DNA of 15,937 nucleotides, taken from positions 1-15,937 of the forward strand of contig WRFW01000212.1 of the NCBI GenBank assembly GCA_009787435.1, given 5' to 3'. Made by a program: the position numbers and the translations under genes. Under the pieces are notes generated by a model. That model was not told the DNA's origin and did not search any database. It saw only the letters and a list, made by a program, of their open reading frames with translations. The stretch's first letter is position 1, and every line of letters begins with the position of its first letter. Shown here piece after piece: positions 1 to 6,924 of this stretch. The DNA is from Defluviitaleaceae bacterium (GTDB lineage: Bacteria > Bacillota > Clostridia > Lachnospirales > UBA5962).

Positions 1-1
1 T

Positions 2-394
2 GGCGGCGAGTTTGGAGCCGCAACAGGCAGACCAAGGCGTGTTGGTCCTTTTGATATAGTAGCAACAAAATATGGAACTATGGTGCAAGGGGCAACTTAT
101 TTAACACTAACTAAGTTAGATGTTTTAAGTTATATGGAAAAAATACCTGTGTGTGTAGCTTATGAAATAGATGGGGAAAGAGTAGAATACTTTCCGATGG
201 GGTATAAGCTAGAGCAAGCAAAGCCTATTATAGAATACTTGCCAGGCTTTAAATGTGATATTTCTAAGGCACGAAAAAAAGATGATTTACCAAAAGAAGC
301 TATATCTTACATAGACTATATACAAGAGAAAATAGCCGTGCCTATTCGCTATGTTTCAGTCGGTGCAAAAAGAGATGAGTATATAAAATATTAG
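2..394 (+). CDS. purA: Adenylosuccinate synthase, C-terminal part (5' end outside window)
   Basis: The reading frame is open from the left edge and ends at TAG 392-394, giving the last 130 residues of a protein that is normally about 425-430 residues. Near the left edge it reads GGEFGAATGRPRR, the arginine-rich loop of PurA that closes over the active site and contacts IMP and aspartate, followed by VGPFD and the KLDVLS segment of the GTP-binding end. The family makes adenylosuccinate from IMP, aspartate and GTP in the cytoplasm, the first committed step towards AMP. The C-terminus is typical, with an IEYLPGF-like segment and a conserved VSVGAKRDEYI end. The gene lies upstream of and co-directional with the pdaA-like gene, but a 128-nt gap separates them, so an operon is not evident. 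Identification is firm; only the missing 5' part cannot be assessed. Confidence 0.96.
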   Translation, partial: GGEFGAATGRPRRVGPFDIVATKYGTMVQGATYLTLTKLDVLSYMEKIPVCVAYEIDGERVEYFPMGYKLEQAKPIIEYLPGFKCDISKARKKDDLPKEAISYIDYIQEKIAVPIRYVSVGAKRDEYIKY

Positions 395-403
395 TAATAC
401 AAA

Positions 404-481
404 AAGATTTAAAGCAGAATAAGGGAACTCTAAAACTCATTTGCTTTACTAGCATTTAAAGATTTTATCTATACAAATCTT
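404..481 (+). repeat. Imperfect nested inverted repeat downstream of purA
   Basis: The 128-nt purA-pdaA gap holds nested complementary arms: AAGATTT (404-410) with AAATCTT (475-481), and inside them AAAGCA (411-416) with TGCTTT (442-447). The RNA could form a branched hairpin after the purA stop, but no clear U-tract follows, so calling it an intrinsic terminator would be a guess. The internal AATAAGGGA and ACTAGC pieces faintly resemble the structured repeats at 1317-1429 and 4129-4247. I saw no convincing sigma-A promoter for pdaA in the gap. Confidence 0.35.
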
Positions 482-522
482 GCCCAGAAAAAAAGTATAA
501 ATTTAAAACTTATCGGCAAACT

Positions 523-1218
523 ATGTACATGAAAAAATTTTTATTACTAACGTTAATTATAGCTCAAAGTTGGGGGCTTGGCTTTTCAAGTATGCCGCCT
601 ACTGGCTCTAAAACACAAGAATATTTAAACGAGTATGATGCTTACTATATAGGCGAGGGGAAAAATCTATATTTAACATTTGATGCTGGGTATGAAAATG
701 GGTACACTGAAAGTATTTTAAATACTCTAAAAAAATTAAGTGTGCCTGCTACTTTTTTCTTAGTTGGAAATTATATTGAAACTGAAACTGATTTAATTAG
801 TAGAATGGAACAAGAGGGGCACATAATCGCAAACCACACAATGCACCATAAAGATATGACTACTCTTTCAAAAGAGCAATTTACAAAAGAATTAACCGAC
901 TTAGAAGCTATTTACCCAAATGTGGGCAAATACTATAGACCGCCGAAAGGCACTTTTAATGAAAATAACCTTAAATGGGCAAAAGAGCTCGGTTATAAAA
1001 CTATATTTTGGAGCTTAGCTTATGTAGATTGGAACGATGAAAACCAACCGACCCACCAATATGCATTTGATAAACTACTCCCAAGGCTTCATGATGGTGC
1101 AATAATACTTCTGCATAACACTTCAAAAACAAATATGGAGATATTAGAAGAATTTATATTAAAAGCTAGAGAGCAAGGGTATGAATTTAGAAGTTTAGAC
1201 GAACTTGCAGTTGGCTAA
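523..1218 (+). CDS. pdaA: PdaA-type polysaccharide deacetylase (spore cortex muramic delta-lactam formation)
   Basis: This is a 231-residue exported NodB-fold deacetylase. Residues 3-20 form a basic then hydrophobic signal peptide or anchor. The catalytic motifs appear in order: TFDAGYENGYT (52-62, D54), the zinc-binding pair in NHTMHH (H105, H109), RPPKG (139-143), VDW (168-170) and LLH (196-198, H198). The TFD-x-GYENGYT signature, with a non-Asp residue after the catalytic Asp, and the FWSLA-x-x-DW segment are typical of PdaA rather than generic chitin deacetylases. In Bacillus subtilis PdaA removes the acetyl group from muramic acid in the spore cortex before lactam closure, which is needed for germination. 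By inference the organism makes spores. ATG 523 and ATG 529 are both possible starts, and neither has a clear Shine-Dalgarno sequence. The gene converges on the secreted-protein gene across a bidirectional terminator. Confidence 0.88.
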   Translation: MYMKKFLLLTLIIAQSWGLGFSSMPPTGSKTQEYLNEYDAYYIGEGKNLYLTFDAGYENGYTESILNTLKKLSVPATFFLVGNYIETETDLISRMEQEGHIIANHTMHHKDMTTLSKEQFTKELTDLEAIYPNVGKYYRPPKGTFNENNLKWAKELGYKTIFWSLAYVDWNDENQPTHQYAFDKLLPRLHDGAIILLHNTSKTNMEILEEFILKAREQGYEFRSLDELAVG

Positions 1219-1276
1219 TCAAACATTGCTAGCATGATAATTTAAACTTGCAAATAAATTTTTCATATACGCATAC

Positions 1277-1314
1277 TATAATAAAAAAGAGCCAAAAGGC
1301 TCTTTTTTATTATA
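1277..1314. terminator. Bidirectional intrinsic terminator between convergent genes
   Basis: A perfect 17-bp inverted repeat (1277-1293 with 1298-1314) encloses an AAAA loop. The GC-rich part of the stem is GAGCC/GGCTC and it is flanked by A6 on one side and T6 on the other, so transcripts from either strand meet a stem followed by a U-run. It sits about 60 nt after the pdaA stop (+) and can also stop transcription of the secreted-protein gene arriving on the minus strand. Confidence 0.93.
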
Positions 1315-1316
1315 AC

Positions 1317-1429
1317 GGTGTAAACAAAAAAACACTCAGAAGAGGACTAGTGAAGATATAAGGGAGGTTACTAAGGTAAATAACCGAAGCAAAGCAATTT
1401 ATTGATGTATTAACACATTTTCAACACAA
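1317..1429. repeat. Structured repeat, copy A (3' of the secreted-protein gene)
   Basis: The core at 1362-1388 reads GGGAG, GTTAC, TAAG, GTAAA, TAACCGAA. It matches the core of copy B (4174-4200) at 23 of 27 positions, including the GGGAG and ACCGAA blocks on either side of a small TTAC/GTAA hairpin. The outer arms are more decayed than in copy B: GTGT...AAA at the left and TTTTCAACAC at the right can still pair loosely. On the minus strand the element begins a few bases after the stop codon of the 848-residue protein gene and ends in a T7 run (complement of 1326-1332), so it would be part of that gene's 3' UTR. No function or named family is recognised. Confidence 0.6.
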
Positions 1430-1432
1430 CAG

Positions 1433-3979
1433 TTAATATGTTGGAATTAATGTTACATTAGCATTTGTAGCGTTCCAATGAACTGTGAAACCTAATAATT
1501 CAGAAATAGTTCTAGTTGGAACAAAAAGACGGCTATTTTCATTTTCATCTATATAAGGGGCTGTTAAAAATGAATTTTGCCCCTCTCCGCTTAAAATTTG
1601 CCTCGGTACACCGCCAACATACATTATAGGGCTATCTAATTCAAATACAAAGTAATAACCTTTTGGGTCAACTGAAAATTGTGTGCTTACATAGTCCCAA
1701 ATAAACATACTATTATCATTTGGGTCTGAATTCATTAAGATTGAAAGTATCATGCGAGCGGGCAAAACTGAAACTCCATTCCAGTTTATATTTGGGCTTC
1801 CAAACTCTTCTGGGTCAAAGTTGAAATCTTCCCCGCCTATAGTTACACGACCATAAGGGGTTATTATTATAGTTTCTCTATTAGCAGGGAAAAAAGGTGC
1901 AGTTATTAAGCTATCTCTATCAAATAAGAGATTGTTAAGCTGAATGCTATTTCTATTTCTGCCAATAGAAACTTGCGGTATTGTAGTAATTCCATTATAG
2001 TTTTGGGTTACAGCTTTTCCATATACTCTTAAAATATAACTAAAATTATTAGAGCGGCGTGTGTTCACGTAAAAATGCAAATTTTGCTCTGCTAGTTCTT
2101 CAGTAACGAAAAGAACTATAGAGCCATTTACTAGCGTTGTGCCTGATGGTCCTCTTGCACTAATAAATGAATTATTGTCTAGGGTTATGTGCATATAGCC
2201 CTCTTTTAAAGCTCCGCTAATTGTGAAACCACCTGCAAAAGTATCTATAATAATTGGCATAGAAGCATTTGCAACTATAACACTTGAATTATTTTTATAT
2301 ACGTTAATTGCCCCTGTAAAATTTGCAGGTATGCTTAAATAAAGCTGTATATAACCGTTAGTCTCGTTAATCTCATCTATTGATATTCCTTCAGTTATAC
2401 TTAAATTATTTAAATTAACTGGGTATGCATAAATTAAAGCTGCCCTAGTTTCTATCCAATCAACATTACCGCCATATAGAGGAAGCCGACCACTTATTAA
2501 ATTAACTGGCTGAGCTGGAACTCTTCTAAGTGTTTGTGAGCGGCTAGTTTCTATATATTCTTCATCATCATATGTTGGTGTAGTTGGGTGAGAGGGAGGG
2601 GTTGGAGGCAATGGTGGCGGTGTTTGTATAGGGTCTTCATCCTCTTCTTGCTCGGGCTCTCTTTCTTGTTCTATTCCCCTTTCTGGAATTTGTGTTATTT
2701 GAACTGTAGAATTAATAGGCAAGCTAGTGTTTAAGTTTGTAATTTCAAGAGAATTTATATAAAGTGATGTTGGTTGTGTTATACTTGTATTTTCTATAAT
2801 TAATGGGAATAAAAGCTTTGCCATTGGTTCAGCAATTAAGTGAAGCTCTGCATTATAATTGTCTATAATTTCAAAATTAGTAACTTCAATATCGGTGCTT
2901 CTCGCTATAGTATTGTTAATTATATATTCAATAAAATTGTATGCTCTGCTCTCAAAAAGATTTATTTCAGAGCCATTTGAAGATATATAAAAGTCTTCTT
3001 GTGTTAGCCACATGCCATTTTGGAGAGTAACTGGAAGAATTATTTCAAACGGTTCATTAAGGGTTTGTGTTGGTCTATTTTCTGGGTCGCCTTGGTCAAA
3101 CTCGGTTAAATATCCCAAAACTCTATTAACTCTTTCTAATAATATTTGAGAAGTAACATGTGGAAGCTCTATATATATTTGAGGATACCCAGGAGGAACA
3201 TTAACACCATGGAGAGCATGAATTACAAGCCCAGCAGAAACCATAGGGCTATTCATTGGCCTACCGAAACCAGTTTCTACATTAGCAAACAAAGATGGAT
3301 TAAAGCCTATTGGAAATTCATAAGGAAGATAACCCGAAGAATGAATAGGGCTTAGAACATTTGAATAAGTACCTACTATATTAGTTTCTATTCTTTCCAT
3401 CTCTTGAACAGCTCTTATAACGTGATAATTTATAGTACCCGCATTCGGTCTAGGGCCTGTTATAGGCACACCAGTAAGGCTGCCTGCACCCCATTTAACT
3501 TCTTCAAGAGTTGCTCCATTTTCAAACTCAAAAATAGATTGGTGCATAGTTGGTCCTATAATTGGCATATAATAAGGGTTTATACGATTATTATTAAAAG
3601 GGCTTCTTGGTATATCTTCAGGGGTTAAAGGGTTTGCTATGTATTCTTCTGCAAGCTCTCTAGCTCTGCTAATGTGATAGTTTAAATAAGAAACATCTAT
3701 CGGTTGGAATGTGTAAAATTCTCTGTTTAAAACAAAATCTGAAAAATCTAGTTCTAAATAACGCAATTCTTTAAAATTTTCTGAAGCTATTAAAGTTTCG
3801 CCATTTAAAAGAGCTTTATCTAAGAAAAATGCACGATTATAAGCAGTTACAAGTGAATTTGGGTATAAGTTAATATTAAAAGTTGACTGCTCTGCCCCGC
3901 CTATATTATAAATTGTTAAAGCAGAAAATACTGCGGCAATTGTTAGAAAGCCAACTATAATAATTTTATTTTTTTTCAT
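1433..3979 (-). CDS. Large secreted protein of unknown function with C-terminal copper-amine-oxidase-N-like stalk domain
   Basis: This is an 848-residue protein. Residues 1-25 form a basic then hydrophobic signal sequence, with a possible signal-peptidase site after GGA (27-29). Residues 30-430 match no family I can name. Residues about 431-475 are an acidic then proline-rich linker (QEEDEDP, then TPPPLPPTPP) that separates two extracellular halves. Residues 490-680 look beta-rich and rich in Asn and Ser. From about 700 to the end there is a pattern typical of the Cu_amine_oxidN1 'stalk' domain common in Clostridia and Paenibacillus: a first unit (VLPARMILSIL, 738-748) and a second (FVPTRTISELLGFTVHWN, 819-836) ending VTLIP. 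No cysteines were seen, which is common in exported Gram-positive proteins. ATG 3979 is preceded by GGAGGAAC with suitable spacing, and a near-consensus promoter lies upstream. The gene is probably monocistronic. Cell-wall or matrix attachment is inferred; no enzymatic function is supported. Confidence 0.85.
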   Translation of the reverse strand: MKKNKIIIVGFLTIAAVFSALTIYNIGGAEQSTFNINLYPNSLVTAYNRAFFLDKALLNGETLIASENFKELRYLELDFSDFVLNREFYTFQPIDVSYLNYHISRARELAEEYIANPLTPEDIPRSPFNNNRINPYYMPIIGPTMHQSIFEFENGATLEEVKWGAGSLTGVPITGPRPNAGTINYHVIRAVQEMERIETNIVGTYSNVLSPIHSSGYLPYEFPIGFNPSLFANVETGFGRPMNSPMVSAGLVIHALHGVNVPPGYPQIYIELPHVTSQILLERVNRVLGYLTEFDQGDPENRPTQTLNEPFEIILPVTLQNGMWLTQEDFYISSNGSEINLFESRAYNFIEYIINNTIARSTDIEVTNFEIIDNYNAELHLIAEPMAKLLFPLIIENTSITQPTSLYINSLEITNLNTSLPINSTVQITQIPERGIEQEREPEQEEDEDPIQTPPPLPPTPPSHPTTPTYDDEEYIETSRSQTLRRVPAQPVNLISGRLPLYGGNVDWIETRAALIYAYPVNLNNLSITEGISIDEINETNGYIQLYLSIPANFTGAINVYKNNSSVIVANASMPIIIDTFAGGFTISGALKEGYMHITLDNNSFISARGPSGTTLVNGSIVLFVTEELAEQNLHFYVNTRRSNNFSYILRVYGKAVTQNYNGITTIPQVSIGRNRNSIQLNNLLFDRDSLITAPFFPANRETIIITPYGRVTIGGEDFNFDPEEFGSPNINWNGVSVLPARMILSILMNSDPNDNSMFIWDYVSTQFSVDPKGYYFVFELDSPIMYVGGVPRQILSGEGQNSFLTAPYIDENENSRLFVPTRTISELLGFTVHWNATNANVTLIPTY

Positions 3980-4015
3980 AGTAGTTCCTCCATAATATAA
4001 AAATCATCCATCCTA

Positions 4016-4044
4016 ATTATACATGAAATTTCTGAATTTGTCAA
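4016..4044 (-). promoter_or_regulatory. Sigma-A-type promoter of the secreted-protein gene
   Basis: On the minus strand a perfect TTGACA (-35, complement of 4039-4044) and a perfect TATAAT (-10, complement of 4016-4021) are separated by exactly 17 nt. Transcription should start near 4008-4010, giving a leader of about 30 nt with GGAGG before ATG 3979. The -35 box lies only 3 nt beyond the end of the upstream operon's terminator, so the gene is insulated from ribosomal operon read-through. Confidence 0.93.
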
Positions 4045-4047
4045 CGT

Positions 4048-4088
4048 AAAAAAGCAACTAGCTTAATATGCGTGCCAGCTGCTTTTTT
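4048..4088 (-). terminator. Intrinsic terminator of the ribosomal-protein operon
   Basis: On the minus strand AAAAAAGCAGCTGGC (complement of 4074-4088) pairs with GCTAGTTGCTTTTTT (complement of 4048-4062) over 15 bp with two G-U pairs and an 11-nt loop, ending in a T6 run. Read on the plus strand the two wobbles become A-C mismatches, so the element is better suited to stopping minus-strand transcription. It lies about 170 nt after the rplQ stop. Confidence 0.88.
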
Positions 4089-4128
4089 GTGAATTTTTTT
4101 AAAAGTTGGGAGCAGTAAATAATATTTT

Positions 4129-4247
4129 TAATTGTGAGAAAAACTGTGTTTAGGCAAGAAGAGAAGCAATTGAGGGAGTTTACTTACGTAAATTACCGAA
4201 ATTGACTAGCTTCTTGAAGAAGTATAAATACAGTTTTTCCACAATTA
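4129..4247. repeat. Structured repeat, copy B (large hairpin 3' of rplQ)
   Basis: The outer stem pairs 4129-4136 with 4240-4247 and, after a bulged A at 4137, 4138-4152 with 4225-4239. That is 23 pairs with one G-U or T-G wobble. Inside, AGAAGC (4162-4167) can pair with GCTTCT (4209-4214), and CAATT (4167-4171) can pair with AATTG (4200-4204). The apical hairpin is TTTAC-TTAC-GTAAA (4179-4192), with GAGGGAG on its 5' side and TTACCGA on its 3' side. The core 4174-4200 is shared with copy A. The stem starts 8 nt after the rplQ stop on the minus strand and lies before the intrinsic terminator, so it should be carried in the operon's 3' UTR. It has no U-tract of its own and I recognise no known RNA family. 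Confidence 0.7.
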
Positions 4248-4255
4248 GAATATTA

Positions 4256-4792
4256 TTAAACAAGTTCTATTAAAACTTGTGGCGCCCCATCACCTTTTCT
4301 TGGGCCCAATTTTACTATTCTAGTATAACCACCGTTTCTACCCTCGTATTTAGGGGCTATTTCATCAAATAATTTTTTAGCCATATCTATTTCTTTAGTA
4401 TTTTGGCGTTTTTTACGCCCGTCTACTGGTACTTCCGTAACAGGGTAAAGAACTGAAAGAATTTTTCTGCGTGCATTTAAGCGGCTTGGGTTATCTTTTT
4501 GAATAGTCTTTTCAACTTCATCAAAAACTGTAATTCTTTTCCCATCTACAACTTCTTTAACTCTTTTGCCATTTTCATCTTTTTTAGCTACTTTAGCTTT
4601 AACAGTAACTTCTTCAAAGTTTTTGTGCTCTTTAACGGCAAGAGTAATAAGCTTTTCAGCCATACGCTTCGTTTCTTTGGCTCTTGTGTCTGTCGTTACT
4701 ATTCTACCGTGATAAAGCAAGTTAGTAGTTAAATTTCTAAGCATAGCTTTTCTAGCAGAAGTTGCACGCCCAAGTTTTCTGTAAGTTGCCAT
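4256..4792 (-). CDS. rplQ: 50S ribosomal protein L17 with a central insertion
   Basis: L17 lies near the end of the large-subunit exit tunnel. The N-terminus (YRKLGR, then RKAMLRNLTTNLL, 15-26) and C-terminus (GGYTRIVKLGPRKGDGAP, 154-171) are diagnostic. At 178 residues it is about 55 longer than the B. subtilis protein. The extra length is a charged, lysine-rich insertion from about residue 55 to 102 between LITLA and NARRK, plus a slightly altered stretch following it. I recall similar long L17 forms in Lachnospiraceae-type Clostridia, which supports the taxonomic guess. ATG 4792 has AAGGAGA upstream. It is the last gene of the operon, 32 nt after rpoA, followed by repeat B and the terminator. 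Confidence 0.97.
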   Translation of the reverse strand: MATYRKLGRATSARKAMLRNLTTNLLYHGRIVTTDTRAKETKRMAEKLITLAVKEHKNFEEVTVKAKVAKKDENGKRVKEVVDGKRITVFDEVEKTIQKDNPSRLNARRKILSVLYPVTEVPVDGRKKRQNTKEIDMAKKLFDEIAPKYEGRNGGYTRIVKLGPRKGDGAPQVLIELV

Positions 4793-4824
4793 TTGCGTTA
4801 ATCTCCTTTATTAGTAATGGATGG

Positions 4825-5793
4825 TTATTCCTCTGGGTCTTCCATGAGAGCTAAGCCTAAATCTCTTATTTTATTTATAACTTCTTCAAAAGATTTGCGG
4901 CCTAAGTTTCTTATTTTCAACATCTCATCTTGTGTTTTGCTCGTTAAATCTTGAACATGGTTTATGCCAGCTCTTTTTAGACAATTATATGAGCGAACAG
5001 AAAGGTCCATTTCTTCAATAGTTAAATCCATAACTTTATCTTTCGTGGATTCCTCTTTTTCAATCATAATATCTGTAACTTTAACTGAGCCTGTTAAATC
5101 CATAAAAATATCTAAATGCTCTGTTAAAACGCTTGCTGCGAAACTAACGGCTTTTTCTGGAATTAACGTTGCATTTGTCCATAATTCTAATGTTAATTTA
5201 TCATAGTCTGTTGTACCGGCTACTCTCGTATCTTCAATACTAAAATTTACACGGCTAACAGGTGTATAAATAGAGTCCACTGGTATATAAGCTAATTTAT
5301 CGGATTCTTCTAATTTATTTTTTTCCGCACTAACGTAACCTCTGCCGTATTTAATGATAAGTTCACACCTAAAACTGCCACCCTCAGCAACTGTTGCTAT
5401 ATGCAAATCTGGGTTCATAATTTCAAACTCAGGAGACATTACAATATCTGCAGCTGTAACATTACCAGGGCCTTTAAAATCTATAGCGGCAATATAAGAA
5501 GATAAGCGGTTTTCAGGGTCAATTTCACCTTTTATTGCAACATTTTTTAAATTTAAAATTATCTCTATAACGTCTTCTTTAATATTATCTAAAACGCTAA
5601 ATTGGTGAACAACACCATCTATAAACACATTAGTTATAGCGAAGCCGGGTAAAGAAGAAAGCAGCGTGCGACGCATAGAATTTCCAAGAGTAGTGCCATA
5701 ACCACCCTCTAATGGTTCTATAACGAAGCGTGCATATTTTCCATCTGATGATTTATCTAAAATTTTTATCGCTGGTTTTTCAAATTTATACAT
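4825..5793 (-). CDS. rpoA: DNA-directed RNA polymerase subunit alpha
   Basis: This 322-residue protein seeds RNA polymerase assembly through its N-terminal dimerisation domain and contacts UP elements and activators through its C-terminal domain. The dimer segment GYGTTLGNSMRRTLLSSLPG is at 31-50. The C-terminal helix-hairpin-helix fold covers roughly 255-316, with the DNA-contact residues in VRSYNCLKRAG (266-276) and RNLGRKS (295-301) all present. A charged linker around 240-254 joins the domains. ATG 5793 is preceded by GGGAGGG about 12 nt away, slightly far for an optimal site. It sits between rpsD and rplQ as in other Clostridia. The 87-nt gap upstream is wider than most in this operon and contains a hairpin. 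Confidence 0.98.
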   Translation of the reverse strand: MYKFEKPAIKILDKSSDGKYARFVIEPLEGGYGTTLGNSMRRTLLSSLPGFAITNVFIDGVVHQFSVLDNIKEDVIEIILNLKNVAIKGEIDPENRLSSYIAAIDFKGPGNVTAADIVMSPEFEIMNPDLHIATVAEGGSFRCELIIKYGRGYVSAEKNKLEESDKLAYIPVDSIYTPVSRVNFSIEDTRVAGTTDYDKLTLELWTNATLIPEKAVSFAASVLTEHLDIFMDLTGSVKVTDIMIEKEESTKDKVMDLTIEEMDLSVRSYNCLKRAGINHVQDLTSKTQDEMLKIRNLGRKSFEEVINKIRDLGLALMEDPEE

Positions 5794-5851
5794 ATAGCCT
5801 ATAAACCCTCCCGTTTTTTAGTAACGCTCAAATATTGCCATAACAAAACTA

Positions 5852-5879
5852 TATCTTAGTTTAGACTTCTTTTAAGATA
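5852..5879 (-). other. Intercistronic hairpin between rpsD and rpoA
   Basis: TATCTTA (5852-5858) and TAAGATA (5873-5879) form a perfect 7-bp stem with a 14-nt loop, starting just after the rpsD stop codon on the minus strand. There is no T-run, so it is not an obvious terminator. It might be an mRNA processing or stability structure, or simply chance in AT-rich DNA. Confidence 0.35.
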
Positions 5880-5880
5880 A

Positions 5881-6480
5881 CTATAGCATTTTAGAGTAAA
5901 ACTCAACTATTAGCGTTTCATTTACTGGAACGTCTATTTCTTCACGGCTTGGAAGAGAAGTTACAGAGCCTTTAAGGCTGCCAAGGTCGCTGCTTAGCCA
6001 AGCTGGCACTAATCTAGCTTCGGTAGTGGCTACTATATCTTTGAAACGCTCAGAGTCTGAAGATTTAGCACGCACTTCTATAACATCACCAGCTTTTACA
6101 CGGTAAGATGGTATATTAACACTTTTTCCATTAACGTGTACTAATTTATGGCCTACTATTTGTCTCGCTTCTTTTCTAGTTCTAGCTAATCCTAAACGGA
6201 ATACTACATTATCAAGACGCATTTCTAAAAGCTTCATTAAATTTTCACCACTTATACCTTGCATTTTAGAAGCTTTCACAAAATAGTTACGGAATTGTTT
6301 TTCTAAAACGCCATAAATAAACTTAGCTTTTTGCTTTTCACGCAATTGAAGACCATATTCACTAACTTTTCTGTTCCCTCTTTGTGGGTTTCTATTAGAT
6401 TTTTTATTTATACCTAAAACCATTGGCTCTATGCCAAGTGCACGGCACCTTTTAAGTATCGGTGTTCTATCTACTGCCAT
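5881..6480 (-). CDS. rpsD: 30S ribosomal protein S4
   Basis: S4 is a primary 16S rRNA-binding protein that starts assembly of the 30S body and takes part in decoding fidelity. It has 199 residues, normal for the family. The S4 N-terminal domain is followed by the S4 RNA-binding fold at about 90-150 (RLDNVVFRLGLARTRKEAR, then VGHKLVHVNGKSVNIPSYRVK). The N-terminal zinc site is absent: only one cysteine (C13) is present, so this is the zinc-free form. ATG 6480 has AAAGGAGA upstream. It lies in the alpha part of the cluster, 25 nt after rpsK, unlike B. subtilis where rpsD is elsewhere. Confidence 0.98.
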   Translation of the reverse strand: MAVDRTPILKRCRALGIEPMVLGINKKSNRNPQRGNRKVSEYGLQLREKQKAKFIYGVLEKQFRNYFVKASKMQGISGENLMKLLEMRLDNVVFRLGLARTRKEARQIVGHKLVHVNGKSVNIPSYRVKAGDVIEVRAKSSDSERFKDIVATTEARLVPAWLSSDLGSLKGSVTSLPSREEIDVPVNETLIVEFYSKML

Positions 6481-6505
6481 TTAAAGTCTCCTTTCTTAAA
6501 ATTTA

Positions 6506-6907
6506 TTATACACGGCGGCGTTTCGGCGGTCTGCAACCATTGTGTGGAACAGGTGTAACGTCTGTTATCATCGTTATTTCTAAGCCTGCCGCTTGAATTG
6601 CACGGATAGCAGCTTCACGCCCGCTGCCAGGGCCTTTAACGAAAACCGAAACAGTTTTTAAGCCATAATCTTTTGCGGCTGTTGCTGCTTTATCTGCTGC
6701 CATTTGAGCCGCATAAGGTGTTGATTTTCTTGAGCCTTTAAAGCCTAAATCGCCACCGCTTGCCCAGCTTAATGCATTTCCTGCTGTGTCTGTTATCGTT
6801 ACTATAGTGTTATTAAAAGAAGACTGGATATGAGCCATACCACGGTCAACTTGTTTTCTATCTTTACGCCTTCTCGTTTGCGTTTTTTTAACTTGTTGTT
6901 TAGCCAC
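6506..6907 (-). CDS. rpsK: 30S ribosomal protein S11
   Basis: S11 is a platform protein of the small subunit that helps shape the mRNA exit region. It has 133 residues. The conserved AHIQSSFNNTIVTITD (25-40), the KGPGSGREAAIRA stretch and the C-terminal signature HNGCRPPKRRRV are all intact. The start codon is GTG (6905-6907), chosen because the sequence begins with the family-typical MAKQ and AGGAAGGAGA lies about 9 nt upstream. It follows rpsM by 17 nt. Confidence 0.98.
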   Translation of the reverse strand: MAKQQVKKTQTRRRKDRKQVDRGMAHIQSSFNNTIVTITDTAGNALSWASGGDLGFKGSRKSTPYAAQMAADKAATAAKDYGLKTVSVFVKGPGSGREAAIRAIQAAGLEITMITDVTPVPHNGCRPPKRRRV

Positions 6908-6924
6908 GTATCAAAATCTCCTTC

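Noticed and set aside
495..523. Possible sporulation-type (sigma-G/F-like) promoter before pdaA: GTATA and CAAACTA
   Set aside because: The -10-like box overlaps the start codon, so transcription would begin inside the gene, and the spacing is not clearly right.
3146..3628. Plus-strand reading frames inside the secreted-protein gene
   Set aside because: Antisense shadows with odd composition and no ribosome-binding sites.
4101..4128. A GGGAG...GTAAAT fragment near repeat B that resembles the repeat core
   Set aside because: The match is short, lacks the ACCGAA block and the hairpin, and may be coincidence.
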